This document shows positions 35,657-47,660 of a DNA stretch of 64,000 bases, in pieces (within the stretch, counting starts at the first letter, position 1; every line of letters begins with the position of its first letter). The notes under the pieces are model-generated. The model ran no database searches, was not told the DNA's origin, and worked only from the letters and a program-made list of their open reading frames with translations. The stretch lies in assembly GCF_030269925.1 (NCBI RefSeq), contig NC_085116.1, forward strand, positions 7,006,001 to 7,070,000, in the 5' to 3' direction. The position numbers and the translations under genes are program-made. The stretch comes from Bombyx mori. Taxonomy: Eukaryota > Arthropoda > Insecta > Lepidoptera > Bombycidae.

Positions 35657-38102
35657 AATATTAATTTATATTACAAAACAATGTTTCGATATATGTATGC
35701 ATTAAATACATTCGGATCAAGGGCGCAATTATGTCAATCCACTTAGAAGTGAATTATGCACTATGGAATTGAATATTCGGCATCCGCTTAAAGTTAAAAG
35801 TGTTTATCGATAATTTGCTTAAACAATAATGTGACATCCGGCTCCTATCTAATTCATGTTGTGCTTGGAAACAAATTTATTGTGACTTTGGAATGTCAAT
35901 TTGCTGCACTGTTGATATGAAAAAGCCGATAAAACTGCATATTTATTTAGCATAAAAACTGCTACATTTTTCAAAAGTCTGAATGAAGATGATGAAGGCA
36001 AGATACAATCATTAAAACAGCATTAGCAATTATTTCAATTCCATAATTCAACAATGTTTGAGCCCCGTTTCCGACCGCGTTCAATATTGAGTGAGTTTTA
36101 TGAAAATGCAACAATAACTAGACCTATTTTTTTTTGTGAATCTCCTAATCGCATCAGAGTATCACTATTAACATTTAGAATTTTTAATATTTTATTTTAT
36201 GAATATTGTGTATGGCTTCGTGACAATTGTGTTCACAATGTTTTGACAGACGAAAGAATATAATAACAACAATTAATTAAAATTCTTCGTTGATTCTGGC
36301 TGAAACATTAAATACTCCTTGCTAAACAAAATAAATAAAAAAGTTGGAGTAGGTACACGTTTACACTACTCATACTTTTATGTATCTCTGAAGTCTCGGA
36401 GGCGGAAAGTTCGAAATTGTTACAACAAACACTTGTAACTTTGCTAGCATTTACAACAATTCGTTGGAAGAGTTTCAATAAAAGAAATAAATACAAATAA
36501 GTATACAAAAAAGAAAGTCTAAAAGATTTGTTCATCACTAGGGCAAAAAAATAATTGATTTATTTACACTTCTGATAGCATACTATGTACGTATGTTCAC
36601 TACATATGATGTCAAAGTCTACTTTACTGATCTCTTTCTCTTTCTATTTCTATTATGATAGTTAGATTTACAAATGTAGATAAGGAACCACAAAGAAAGC
36701 CATAATGAAATGGAGTGTCGTGGGGTTAGCACAAACGAGAGTTTCTTAGTGAATATAACTCATATCAGTCCGGAAAGCGTTGTAAAGTCAACTGAAACAT
36801 TTGCTTCAAGCCCCCACAGGGCATTTCAGCACTAGGGAGTGCCTACGTAAAATTAACTTGGCGGCATTTAACACAACTAGCCGGTTCTACATTTGGGGCA
36901 AGTGAAATTATTCATCACATACTTTATGAGTGCGAGATCCTGGAACGGACAATAATTAACATCTTTCGCAATAGATATCCAGAATAACATGTCTGAAGGC
37001 TGTTTTCTTCGAACGCTTTTTAATTGTTTATGCCGGCGGCGGTGAGAAGTGGAGAGACCAAGGGAATAAACACAAAAGACCACAATGGTCGAAATGTTCG
37101 AATTATTCGCCCAAGCCCTAAAATTCCAGAAAATGTTATTATAAGACCGAAATTAATATTAAAATTTTTAGACCACATTGAAATCGCAGATAGATGAAAA
37201 TACCATCCTACCCTAAAGCAGTAATTGTTGCAGCCAGATATACACGTACAATGATTCGGAGCATTACTGTTCAGCTGATTTTTAATTATTACCTCGAAGC
37301 ATGCATGCCTTTCGATTTATAGGATTAGGAATGATCGGTTTGCAAACAAGAGACCAGTTGGGACCTCGAACTTGTGTCTTATCTTATTAAAATCAACTAA
37401 CATACTAAGCTCTCAATCTCACCAAATAAAAACAACTCGCATACGACCAACGCGATTTATTAGTTAGTACACCGTTGTATAACTTGAAGGAACAAGCTAC
37501 AAAGCTCGGATGGGCATTTAAACAAGAAAACACACATACAATTTATTTTTAGCATGAGAAGCACAAAAACGAGTTAGTTTTAACGGCTATGGTTTACATG
37601 TTAAATCTGTTACATTTTACTATGGTTGGTGTAAGCGTGTTGTAAGCACAGTTAGCTACCACCATCTAGCCTATATCTGCTTCAAATAATGTACGTGTTT
37701 CTGTTTAAAGTGTACACAAAACGTTTGTAAGTTCGTGTTTTGTTTAACGCTATTCGACTATGAATAAACCGGCATAAAGAGAAAGATGAGGTTCTCAATC
37801 CGCGGAGGCGTATATTTTTAAAAGTTATGTTCGCTCTTATAGTTTAAAAACTGACAGATAACTAACTGTTTTTTATGATTTTATACACACGACACGCTGC
37901 GAGTTAAAAATGTACGACACAACAAAACAGGAAGTTAGATACATCACAAGTCTTTAGAAACCAGTCGTGTTTATATGACTTCAGATATGTTGTTTGATGT
38001 AAAGTTTCGACTTTCAAGGCGATAAATGGAGAAGGTCAATCTGTACATTAATCATTAATAACTTAACATGATGATTCCAACTGACTTAATGATTCTAAAT
38101 TT
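35657..38102. other. AT-rich stretch, no gene seen
   Basis: At 36890-36960 CACATACTTTATGAGTGCGA reads HTLYECEILER, a LINE-like zinc-finger scrap. 37626-37710 faintly resembles a SINE body. Neither is secure. Confidence 0.35.
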
Positions 38103-38346
38103 ACTGGCGGTTGGACCTTTTGTGAGTCCGCACGAGTAGGTACCACAACCCTGCCTATTTTTGCCGTGAAGCAGTAATGCCTTTCGGTTTGAAGGGCGGG
38201 GCAGCCGTTGTAACTATACTGAGACCTTAGTACTGATATCTCAAGGTGGTTGGCGCATTTACTTCGTAGATGTCTATGGGCTCCAGTAACCACTTAACAC
38301 CAGGTGGGCTGTGAGCTCGTCCACCCATATAAGCAATAAAAAACAT
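38103..38346 (+). mobile_element. SINE (Bm1-like), 5'-truncated
   Basis: ACTGGCGGTTGGACCTTTTG to TAAGCAATAAAAAACA. Confidence 0.85.
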
Positions 38347-38461
38347 AATAAATAGGTTTTACAATTTCTATTCATTTGTTACATTATGAATTGTGTTTTT
38401 TAGTATCACCTGTGTAATTTTTTTATGTAATTTTAGAACGGTCAATATTTATTTTTATATC

Positions 38462-38719
38462 ATGTCCAACGATTTGGACAATAGGTTTTCCGATGAAAAG
38501 CTTTCCTTCGGATCTCTCGGCCTATTCTGTGTTAAGCGGTTTGTGATTAAAGCAGGCAAGCAAATCATTTACAAAATTTACAATATACTTTTACTTTATC
38601 CGAAATTCATCCCGACCACAAAAGCCTACTTGGCACTAGGCCAACGTTTTTATAGAGAAAATCAATTTGTTCCCTCTTCAATTCAATACCTAATTTACAA
38701 CAAGTTCATTAACAGCTAA
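38462..38719 (+). CDS. Unrecognised 85-codon open frame
   Basis: The frame starts ATGTCCAACGATTTGG and ends TAA at 38719. The product is 85 residues, beginning MSNDLDNRFSDEKLSFGSLG and ending with an aromatic and basic segment (QYLIYNKFINS). Codon use and GC content are more protein-like than the surroundings. A weak acceptor-like ATTTTAG lies about 24 bp upstream. The frame follows a SINE ending at 38346 and would lie antisense within a long cyclase intron if that model holds. I recognise no domain. It may be a small host gene, a retrocopy or an old mobile-element ORF. Confidence 0.3.
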   Translation: MSNDLDNRFSDEKLSFGSLGLFCVKRFVIKAGKQIIYKIYNILLLYPKFIPTTKAYLALGQRFYRENQFVPSSIQYLIYNKFINS

Positions 38720-40379
38720 TATTCGGTATTTAAAAATCATAAGTTTCGTATTGAAAAAGGTTGATAGGAAATCAGAATTGGAAGTTTTCGAACCAAAGCA
38801 AACACTTAAATTTTATGAGCGGATGCAACCAAGCCGGTGCAGCAATAAAAGTGCCTCAAAAACGCCTCACAGCGACTGAAAGGGACGCGCCGCGCCGTAG
38901 CACTATTACTTTAGAAATGGATATTGGCTATTAGAACAGGTTTCGTTTGATTGTAGATAATGACGTTTTTTATTGGTGTTTTAAAAGTCTGTAATTAATA
39001 GGTCCTTATTAGATAACTACTATTGTCAATTTGAAATCTGAAATCTTGAAGAATCCTTAGGACAACGAATGCTCGGCAAAGAAGACTTTTATTTCTCATT
39101 AAATATACCTTTAACACGTTTTGTACAATGTAGCCGTAACAAATACGCATTATGGTTTTTTACTTTTAATATTTGTAGATTAAGTACTCGTGATAAAGTT
39201 CAAGTTTGCCAAGAGTTTTCTAGAGCATATCATTGAATTGTAAACACTTCAACCTGTTTGCAGAGTGTAACAAGAAAATCTGGATTATAGTGTGGTCAAG
39301 CGAGTGAGCATTTCACCGGGTGAGCAGCAGATCAGTGAGGTGAGCTGTGCAGGCGTGACCCACGAAACTAGGTTACGCCCGAGTCGCTTACTTGAACAGA
39401 TTACTTTTCATCTCTAGTCTTTCGTAATACACTAATATCCAACAATTTAGTAAGATTAACAAGGCCTAATCTTTTTAAGACTTTTTTTAAATTACAGTTC
39501 AAGGACGTTACTAAATATTCGAGAATTTTCTCAGCATGAATGCAGTGAAGCAACTAAATTTCAACTTCATTACCTGTCCTTAGTATTAGTATTTATACTC
39601 CATATTACAAGGAATGTATGTATTTTGTCAATTTTTTTTCCAATAACTCTATGATAATATTAACTATTATATACCCTTAGGTAATTAAAAATTCTATTTT
39701 ATTACTACCAATCATAAATCATTATTTTAGTCGTTTGTATTGTACATCATTATTTCTGATAAAATCTTGATAACAAATTGGCAACCATTGAACAATGAAA
39801 TTGGAAATGCTAATTACGTAATTAATATAATATTTATCTATGTTATGATTTACTCTAATTAAATTACAATGTATTAAGTTACAATGTCCTTTTATGAATC
39901 AGATTACGTATAATATTGAAATACAACATACTAGATTTGAAGCCGCGTAGTGGAAACAGATAGAGAGTAGACAATTCTATGAAGTGGTGAAATATTATAG
40001 CTTAAAATAAATTTTGAAGGTACACAATGTAATCTCCATTACCCTAATAGATGCATGCAATAGGTACATATAGCTGTTATTAAATAGTATTTCCCTATAG
40101 GATTACTAGCACTGTAACCACAATTTGAAACAACATGAAATCTTTAACACATCGGATTATTCCACAATGATAATATTGAAAATACTTTTTGCTGATTAAC
40201 TTCTTAAAAAAGTTTTTAACAACAAAGGTTTATGGTTTACAATTTTCTACGTGAGCTTGTTGTAGTATCATCTACTAGCAAAGAACCGGTTTTCGGCGGC
40301 TAGTAGGTAATTCACATTCGATAAGGCAAGTTTGTAACATAGAACGGACGCCAACAAAAATATTCGGTCTTCAACTTAC
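38720..40379. other. AT-rich stretch, no gene seen
   Basis: No repeat or exon recognised. Confidence 0.4.
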
Positions 40380-40455
40380 CTCTAGTAAGAATCCTCGAGG
40401 GCGACGTCCCTCCAGCACGCCGGACGGATCGGGCGCCGCGTAACGAACATAAACA
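40380..40455 (-). other. Candidate exon (5' exon of the cyclase or of an unknown gene)
   Basis: 76 nt of GC-rich sequence in AT-rich surroundings, with a strong acceptor (TTGTTCTTGTGCAG) and a strong donor (AGAG|GTAAGTTG). One frame reads VYVRYAAPDPSGVLEGRRPR then GFLLE and ends in phase 0. Another frame holds a 22-codon ORF starting ATGTTCGTTACG. I do not recognise the peptide. It lies just downstream, on the minus strand, of a CpG-rich patch, so it may be a 5' exon joined to the cyclase at 16.3 kb. A coding exon of another gene is equally possible. Confidence 0.35.
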
Positions 40456-40629
40456 CTGCACAAGAACAAATATTACCTAATATTTATGTTTACACTACAC
40501 TCAGAATATGTTCGGACACTGAAATCCAGTAGTATAGTTTGTTTTTAGTCACTAATTGAGAAGTTATGCGCGCATGTCCGTTTTATCTCATTAAAATCGC
40601 TTAAATGTCGAATAGCATCTCCCACAACT

Positions 40630-40730
40630 GCCGCTCGATGACTGGATGAGTGAAGCGGGCGCGCGCCGTTCATTTAGTTGGGTATGGAAGGCGGGGTGGT
40701 AGTGCGGCGCGCGGTACGGGGAATAAGAAT
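40630..40730 (-). promoter_or_regulatory. CpG-rich patch, possible promoter
   Basis: This 100-bp interval carries GCGGGCGCGCGCCG, GCGGCGCGCGG and other CG-rich blocks, an island in sequence of roughly 30% GC. It lies upstream, on the minus strand, of the candidate exon at 40380-40455. No TATA box is evident. Promoter function is inferred from composition and position only. Confidence 0.3.
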
Positions 40731-41780
40731 TTTCAATGAAGTAAAATAAAAGTATGAATGGATTTGTAATTAAAGTAATTGAATACTAACACTATTTTTA
40801 AGAGTTAATGCCATTTCCTTTTACTCATTTTTCTTAGTAAAAAATATTATACTAATTAAATTTAATAAATAAGAATATTATGCGGGTAGGTTCAGGCGAT
40901 ATAAATACAGGTAAACAAACGTAAATATTTAAGGAAGAATAAACACTTAAGTTTTAATTTTTAAGTGGTCAATGATTATAGAACTTAATATTTTTCTCTA
41001 TTACATTCCGGAAAATCTGCAGTATAAAGATAGTCATAGAAATTTTAGAACAGAAAAATCGCCAAATATAATATCTACATATTGTGGATTTCCATCTATA
41101 TTTTTTATTTGACTAGTTACTGTACTTCGACGCAGAGCAAAGATTCAGCTTAACAAATCGAATATATCCAGGAAGTCGATTTATTTAATACTTTAACTTC
41201 AGTATGATCAAACTCAATTGTCAAAAATGTCTAACATTTGCATAGGTTGCACCTAGCAACCATGTCTTCAAAAATATCGGGAATACCTAATACTGAAACA
41301 TCAAAAATCCACATTATACTGACAATCCATATTATATAATAATCATGAAGTGATTTTACATCATTTTCTCTTTGATCGTCAAATCAGAAAGCTTTATATT
41401 AAGCTTTCCGATTCACTTCCGATAAACTTCTTTTTATGGAAATTTCCCAACTATAAATTCTACCACTAAAGCACTAAAGCATGATCCAGGTCATTGGTAT
41501 TTAAACTTCTTCGGTCTTATTCTTTTCAGAGACTAATTGCACCATTCAGAATGGCACCATTCAGATTATCCAAAAACGGCTATGATATAAAATATCTTAA
41601 CTTAACCTACTTTAAAATGAAATTAAGTTTTCAATAAATAAATGTTTCAAGTTATTTTAGATATTTTGATTGTAGGTATTACGTGAAAAGGTAATAAGCT
41701 TATATTGCATTCGAAATTATTTTCTTGCCAGAATCAGGGACGTGCCTGATCGAATAAAACTGAAAACAATCACAATTTAT
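40731..41780. other. AT-rich stretch upstream of the CpG patch
   Basis: Contains the partial palindrome GGTTGCACCTAGCAACC (41245-41261), close to an RFX X-box. No gene seen. Confidence 0.4.
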
Positions 41781-41849
41781 TCGCTTTTATTAGCTTGGTA
41801 TGTATGCACGTTTGTTCCTTTGTATACAACGGCATCTTTGAACGTCAAT

Positions 41850-41945
41850 TTGAACCCTCCTGGCTGAACTCGTGTTCGCCCTCCTGTCCTAGTGAAGCTG
41901 GAAAGGCCTCCGGGCCACCAGTAATCCTTCAAATAAAAAAAAACA
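41850..41945 (+). repeat. Probable LINE 3' UTR with A tail
   Basis: CTGAACTCGTGTTCGCCCTC, AGTGAAGCTGGAAAGGCC and CGGGCCACCAGTAATCC precede an A-rich run at 41934-41944, a 3' end I associate with lepidopteran LINEs. Confidence 0.35.
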
Positions 41946-42087
41946 TCATTTTCACCGATTTCAAGGCGTCCAATTAACTTGAAAAATTGGGCATGCATCA
42001 AGGACCGATGACAATACGGTAATTTTATAACTTCTTTCTGATTTCCTGACCAGTATCAAGAGAATAAAATACTATAATATATAAATA

Positions 42088-42330
42088 ACAAATTACCGGG
42101 AATAAATTACGTACGGTCATCCGGCTCCATTTAAAGATTCCCGGTGTTACGGATACTAGAGATTGACAAACATACTTATATACAATATAAATATGTACAA
42201 ACATATATAATAAAAACCCAGACAAAGAGCAAACAAACCGGTTCATCACACAATGTTTGCCCGATGTGGGAATCGAACCCACGACCCTCGGCGCAACAGT
42301 CATGTGTGCTAATCACTGCACCACCGAGTC
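42088..42330 (-). mobile_element. Second tRNA-derived SINE family, near-complete
   Basis: Minus strand starts GACTCGGTGGTGCAGTGATT, with an A box there and a B box in CGTGGGTTCGATTCCC. Then GGGCAAACATTGTGTGATGA and a body ending in CGTAATTTATTCCCGG. Arms do not form a functional tRNA. Confidence 0.7.
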
Positions 42331-42349
42331 AGTAAAAGATCACAATAAT

Positions 42350-42438
42350 AACCAGAATAGCCGGGAACAAGTCGACGCGGTCATCTGGTCCCCAAATAGG
42401 ATACCCTGCACTGTGGGAACTAGAGACTGATATACATA
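42350..42438 (-). mobile_element. 3' part of another second-family SINE
   Basis: GGGAACAAGTCGACGCGGTC, TGGTCCCCAAATAGGAT and GTGGGAACTAGAGACTGAT match the tails of 9010 and 42088. It stops at the MITE at 42441. Confidence 0.55.
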
Positions 42439-42440
42439 TA

Positions 42441-42876
42441 CAGGGTGTCCCAGAAAGAATGGATAATCTTGTAACACCTCATAGTAGAGCTATTGGGATA
42501 AACAAAAAAAAAATAAAAAAAAAATCTCAAGTAGTACCCAAATTACGTATTTAAAAAAAAAAGTTTATATTTTCCATACTACTGTTTCTGGAATTTACAA
42601 CAGCTACAAATAAATGAAATCCATAGGCTTTTGGTGTTACTTTTTGTTGGTGGTTCTACACGGACTATACTGAAGAATATGCAGGAAATCTTATGAGTAG
42701 CTAGTGTATTTTTTTCTAAAAGTTAATCTGAACTTAAATTTGAATCATGAAATTTGGTATCTTTTCTTTCTTTTTAATTTGGGTACTACCTAAGAAATAT
42801 TTTATTTTCTTTTGAGTCCCCAATAGCTCTACTATGAGGTGTTTCAGGATTATCCATTTTTTTCTGGGACACCCTG
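42441..42876. mobile_element. MITE with long inverted repeats (CAGGGTGTCCCAG)
   Basis: 436 bp. Left CAGGGTGTCCCAGAAAGAAT and right (inverted) CAGGGTGTCCCAGAAAAAAA, continuing through ACACCTCATAGTAGAGCTAT on both sides, about 60 bp in all. Flanked by TA (or TATA). This suggests a Tc1/mariner-type non-autonomous element. No coding frame. Confidence 0.75.
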
Positions 42877-43614
42877 TATACTTAACGAACCTACTTTCAT
42901 ACGTTAAAAAAAAACATAGACGTTAAATACCTTGCCGTAAAAAAGGCTTACGGTGTAAAACGTTGTGGAAACCTACAATATCCATTGTTGCAGCGGGAGT
43001 GCAGTCGATAAATGCCTTAATGCTCCCGATATGCGTTTCGCATCGTGCAATATATCACGCCTAAGTACCACAAGCTGCTTCTAATGTCTTGTTTGACGGT
43101 AACCAGTCAAATCGAAACGTAAATAAACCAGAACGCACGTCATACATCGGACGATGCCCCCTATGTTATGAACTACATTAAATTTTTAAGTACATGTACC
43201 TAAGTAATACATAAGTAGATATTGTGCTTAAACCTAGCAGCTTATAAAAATGTTTAGTGTACAATTTTAAAATAAATGTGCCTAAATCATTATTTTTTTC
43301 AAGCGGCAGGAATAAGGAATTGTATTCTAATGCGAAAGCACGCTTCTCTCCTTGAATCTGGCGTAAGAAGCTTAACACATAGAGGATTTACCGTACGTAC
43401 CGATTGATTTACCTAAAAAAAAGTCGTGATACGGCTTTGAGGTTAAGCCAGCCGCTATTACAATACAATAGAAACATCGACCTCAAAATTTGTAACATCA
43501 TTGGCATGTATGTATATATATCTGATATATATGTCCATGAGTAGACGTCACAATGCTGGATGGGCTCCGGTAACCTACATAACCTCTATGCTGACATCTA
43601 TGAGCGATGGTGAG
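42877..43614. other. AT-rich stretch, no gene seen
   Basis: No named feature. Confidence 0.4.
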
Positions 43615-43960
43615 CCTTCTTCTTAGTCGCATACTTCATTGCTGAAGGTCGTGTCCCTGAAAGTCCTTCGTGGCTCTTTGTACCATCAGCTTCCATTTCC
43701 TTCGGTTTTCGGCTTCTCTCAGGGCGGTCGCAACAGAACTCTCTGTTATCTGATCTGACCAACGGTATGATGGCCGACCGCCGATTCTTTTCCCTTCTAC
43801 CTTGCCCACCACAGTCAATCTTTCAAGGTTGTCCGGTGGCCGCCGAGCAATGTGTTCAAAGTAACCAAGAACCTTCTGGTAGCAAATCGTCGACAGTCTC
43901 GTGTTTCTGTGCGAAGTTGCTCAAGGACAGTGAGTGATGGTGATGACAGGATGGTGAGTG
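43615..43960 (-). mobile_element. LINE reverse transcriptase C-terminus (GHDLQQ-ending family)
   Basis: The minus strand reads YFEHIARRPPDNLERLTVVG, then KVEGKRIGGRPSYRWSDQIT, ALREAENRRKWKLMVQ and FQGHDLQQ-stop. It matches the degenerate copy at 2039-2265. Confidence 0.68.
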
Positions 43961-44387
43961 CCTTCAGACATGTAGTTACATCGCTCGATAGTCTTCAAGG
44001 AAGCCCTTTTCCTAAACGCTGAAATATGTGGCTACGCGCCTACTTCGCGGCCTTTAAATCTATGTAGCCTCTTAACCACAGACGAAATTGGGTTCTTGAA
44101 TGGAGTCCACAAGTTGGTAATGACATCGCTCTTAGCTTTGAGCTAACTGACTCATCCGGAACAGTCTTACTTTATATTTACTTTTATCAATCTTAACGTG
44201 GTATTAAAGTCATTATATAAATCATTCAATTCTCGCGTTGACTGTAGATTCTGTAAAATTTTATTGCCTCACAAAAATCTTTCGCTAAGTGAAATCTATT
44301 GTGCCGCAACAGAATAATGTTTTAATTTGAATAGCGTATTAGATACGGAATAAATAAATATTTAGAAATAATGACATTGTTTGGAGT

Positions 44388-44494
44388 TGGAACGTTTGAT
44401 TACGTTTGTGGCCAGGGGTGCTGTTACAACTGCATAAAAATTTGAGTTAAGTTTTACGTTATCGAGAACGTTAAAACACTCGCACTAAGCTCGC
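44388..44494 (-). mobile_element. MITE half (GTGTGCTTAGTGCGAG family)
   Basis: GGTGCTGTTACAACTGCATA, ACGTTATCGAGAACGTTAAA and CACTCGCACTAAGCTCG match the 3' half of 47130-47292 read in reverse. The other terminal repeat is missing. Confidence 0.6.
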
Positions 44495-45889
44495 TGGATA
44501 TGTCTTCCCGTCTAAATCTAAATCCCGTCTAAATGTGTATCGTAAAAGGCCACCAAGAGATTCACCTGAGAATAGGCTTCTCGGGATATTATATCAGCGA
44601 ATAATTGCAGTTCCTAAATTCGGAATTTACTAATGATAGAGCATATTATGGGCCATTTTGGATGGTTACCACTGTCTTACCTATTTCCGCAGTCGTTGAG
44701 TTTAGTTTTCGAGCGACCACGTGTTCATTTTTAGATCGAAATTTCCATGTCGGACGCGTTCAAACCAATAACATTTCGTGTTTTTCGAGTCGTGCTTTCG
44801 TTTGTAGTATTCACTACACGTCATTAGTGCTATGAGCCGTTTGTATCTCACTTCTACCGCGACGGAACTCGTCTCTAACTCGGAATAAAGTTTACCAATT
44901 TTTATCGTGTCCATATTGATGAAAAAGATACAAATGTAGTGAAAACAAAACACTAATCAAAAACCAAATGTCTGAATTTGAAATATATAATTACATATTA
45001 TTCATAGTAAATTGAATTTAGATTTGAATGCCTGCCGTACATAAATTACGTTCAAATGTCTAGTGCATTAAAACGGCAACTTCACAGGTTAAGCCCTATT
45101 GTAACAATTCGAAGTTAACGGAATCAGTCAATATATTGATGTTTCCAGTAGCTAGCGCTTGAAGGCCAAGCGGGTGTATATAACCAACCACCTTGAGTAT
45201 GACTTATTCGAGTCACATCTCATACGATCTCGGCTCTGAATATAAGGGACATCACGGATTATCCTGCAACATTGACGAGGCACCCACTCGAATGCGTAAT
45301 GGCTCCAGGTAGGCGCGTAAATCTAAACAATAATTCCCTTAATGCTCTTCATTGAAACATCTGGAAAGTTTCTCATTATATGTAATTCGTGCCCTGCGTT
45401 CTTTATTTAATGTAGGTACGTTTTATCGTGTTGTATATAACATTTGTTAGAACGAACCAATGAAAACTCTATAAACGATTTGAGCAATTATCATATTTTT
45501 TATTGCTTCATGCATGTTTAACCCTATTTAGCTGTACCCATTGCTGACGTCTTCTGTTACTTGTATGTCCAAGGTATGCATTCACTCGCCGTCAGGTAGG
45601 CGATATGGTTCTGCTTACCATCCTTGAAATCTCTCTCTGAATCCTGAATTTTTATCGTATACATGTATTCAAAATCAATAAAATACCACTCAAAATAAGG
45701 TCGGCCACTACTCGTGAAGCGTTTAAGACGAAGGTTCGAGAACTGTTTCTCAGAGAGTTAGCAGAGTCATCTAATTGATAATATTTGTTTATATATGTAT
45801 TTATTTATGATATGTATATGTATATATTTATGTATATGTATTTATTTAAGTACGAGTATTTGTATCTATAAATATTATGTATGTTATAT
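44495..45889. other. AT-rich stretch, no gene seen
   Basis: 44640-44700 faintly resembles a SINE body. TATA-rich low complexity lies at 45780-45900. Confidence 0.35.
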
Positions 45890-46030
45890 ATACACATATG
45901 TTTAAGTAATATCACCTTCACACTACACCTCCCAAGCTTCATCTCTGCACTCCCCTAAGGTAGACTGTTAGAGAATGCCTATGGCATTAAGTCCGCCTTT
46001 ATACTTTCTAGTATAAGAAGTTATAAATAA
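45890..46030 (+). repeat. LINE 3' UTR with A-rich end
   Basis: GTAGACTGTTAGAGAATGCC, TATGGCATTAAGTCCGCC and a final AAATAAAATA, a 3'-UTR pattern of lepidopteran LINEs (from memory). Confidence 0.5.
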
Positions 46031-46258
46031 AATACCAATAGTAACTCTCTCTCACATTGAAGTAAAATTTCGCAGAACTATACCCGTGTTGTAGCTTTCG
46101 CAAATAGTTAACGTGCATTTCTAGTTCAGCAGGATGAGGCGATATCAACCTGTCCGGAAACGGAAAACTCGCACCAACTATCCCGTCTCACCATCCTACG
46201 GTCGAACCTGGTTCTAATTTCCACTCGCTCAATGATACTCCACGCGTATTCAATATTA

Positions 46259-46659
46259 CTAGTGGCCGCCCAGTAGTCGAAATTCGAATTTCAATTTTAA
46301 GTTTGAGCATTATTAAGGTTCTAGACTATACTTCTATAATCACAAATTTCGCCAAGACTACAACTATAGATAAATAATACCTATTAAAAAGAAACAATAT
46401 TAATCTATTCTCAATTTGACCACAGACTTTAACAATAACAAAGGAGTATGTATGCGTGTGCATGTGTCAAATATACGGTAGTCTGTGTAATGGTTTTTTA
46501 CTGATTTAATGTATATTTATACAAAATTTAAAAAAATATAGTTTTCTGCACTCCTCTATATTCTGTATAAGTGTGGGAAATTTCATAGTCCTCCGTCCGC
46601 GCAATTTTCGTAAAAAGGGGTCGTACAAAGTTTTTGTTTCACGTATATTAATATATAGA
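46259..46659 (-). mobile_element. Helitron (AGTAGTCGAAATTCG family)
   Basis: CTAG at 46259-46262 and TC at 46659-46658 on the minus strand, A/T flanks. Related to 15440-15846 and 19771-20184. Confidence 0.72.
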
Positions 46660-46728
46660 TTTATTATTAACGAATCACTTAACACTCTAAACGCCGTTAG
46701 GTGTTTCCATCATGTTTATTTTATACCT

Positions 46729-46968
46729 ACTGGTGGTAGGACTTCTTGTGAGTCCGCGCGGGTGAGTACCACCACCCTGCCTATTTCTGCCGTGAAGCAG
46801 TAATGCGTTTCGGTTTGAAGGGTGGGGCAGCCGTTGTAACTATACTTGAGACCTTAGAACTTATATCTCAAGGTGGGTGGCGCATTTACATTGTAGATGT
46901 CTATGGGCTCCAGTAACCACTTAACATCAGGTGTGAGCTCGTCCACCCATCTAAGCAATAAAAAAAAA
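46729..46968 (+). mobile_element. SINE (Bm1-like), 5'-truncated
   Basis: ACTGGTGGTAGGACTTCTTG to TAAGCAATAAAAAAAAT. About 8 bases are missing near the tail. Confidence 0.87.
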
Positions 46969-47129
46969 TTAAAAACCTACCTATACAGACAGCGAGATGT
47001 TTGAAAATAGAGCAAACCTCCAAACATAGAACTTTTAGAAAGATGTATTTGAAGTTTTCGGTGCCGAAAGAATAAAACGCTCAGTGTATCGAGCGATGCG
47101 ACTATGCCGGGATTCACATACCGTAGTCA

Positions 47130-47292
47130 GTGTGCTTAGTGCGAGTTTTTTAACGTTCTCGATTACGTAGAAGTTAACTCAAATTTATATACAATTGGAA
47201 CAGCACCCCTGGAGGCAAACGTTCCAGCTCCATACAAATTGGAGTTAACTTTTACGCTATCCAGAACGTTAAAAAACTCGCACTAAGCACAC
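47130..47292. mobile_element. MITE (GTGTGCTTAGTGCGAG family), complete
   Basis: 163 bp with about 45-bp terminal inverted repeats (GTGTGCTTAGTGCGAGTTTT...). Related to 58639-58810. A target duplication is not clear. Confidence 0.72.
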
Positions 47293-47327
47293 TCGTAACA
47301 ATTGTTTTAAATAAATACACAGCTAGC

Positions 47328-47660
47328 ACAGGTTCACGAGCGATTTCCACAATGAAGGAATAACATCGTGTAATAAAATCTAATCCGCAAAAAATATCAT
47401 TTAATATCGAGGGCACGACTTCGTGTGACCAGGTTGGTAGCCTTGCCTTTTTATAACAGTAATGCCTCTTTCTAACAGTAATGCGTTGAGGTTTGAACTA
47501 AGAAAAATCTTTTAAAGGCCATTATAAGCACTTGAGATATACACCTCACATCTCATAATGGGTGGTGTAATATCTTTGTAATAATGTAATATTTATGGAC
47601 TCCGGTAAGCATTTAACACCAGGTGAGCCGTGAACTCGTATGTATATGCAAGAATGAATA
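47328..47660 (+). mobile_element. Old, nearly full-length SINE (Bm1-like)
   Basis: GGTTCACGAGCGATTTCCAC, ATGAAGGAATAACATCGTG, GTAATGCGTTGAGGTTTGAA and CATTTAACACCAGGTGAGCC. The head is lost and the body diverged. Confidence 0.65.

Noticed and set aside
37626..37710. Possible SINE body
   Set aside because: Similarity too low and scattered to separate from chance.
41245..41261. RFX X-box-like palindrome
   Set aside because: One mismatch to consensus and no gene nearby with a supporting role.
42240..42330. tRNA gene with B box GGGTTCGATTCCC
   Set aside because: Same arrangement as at 9010-9253. Part of a second SINE family.
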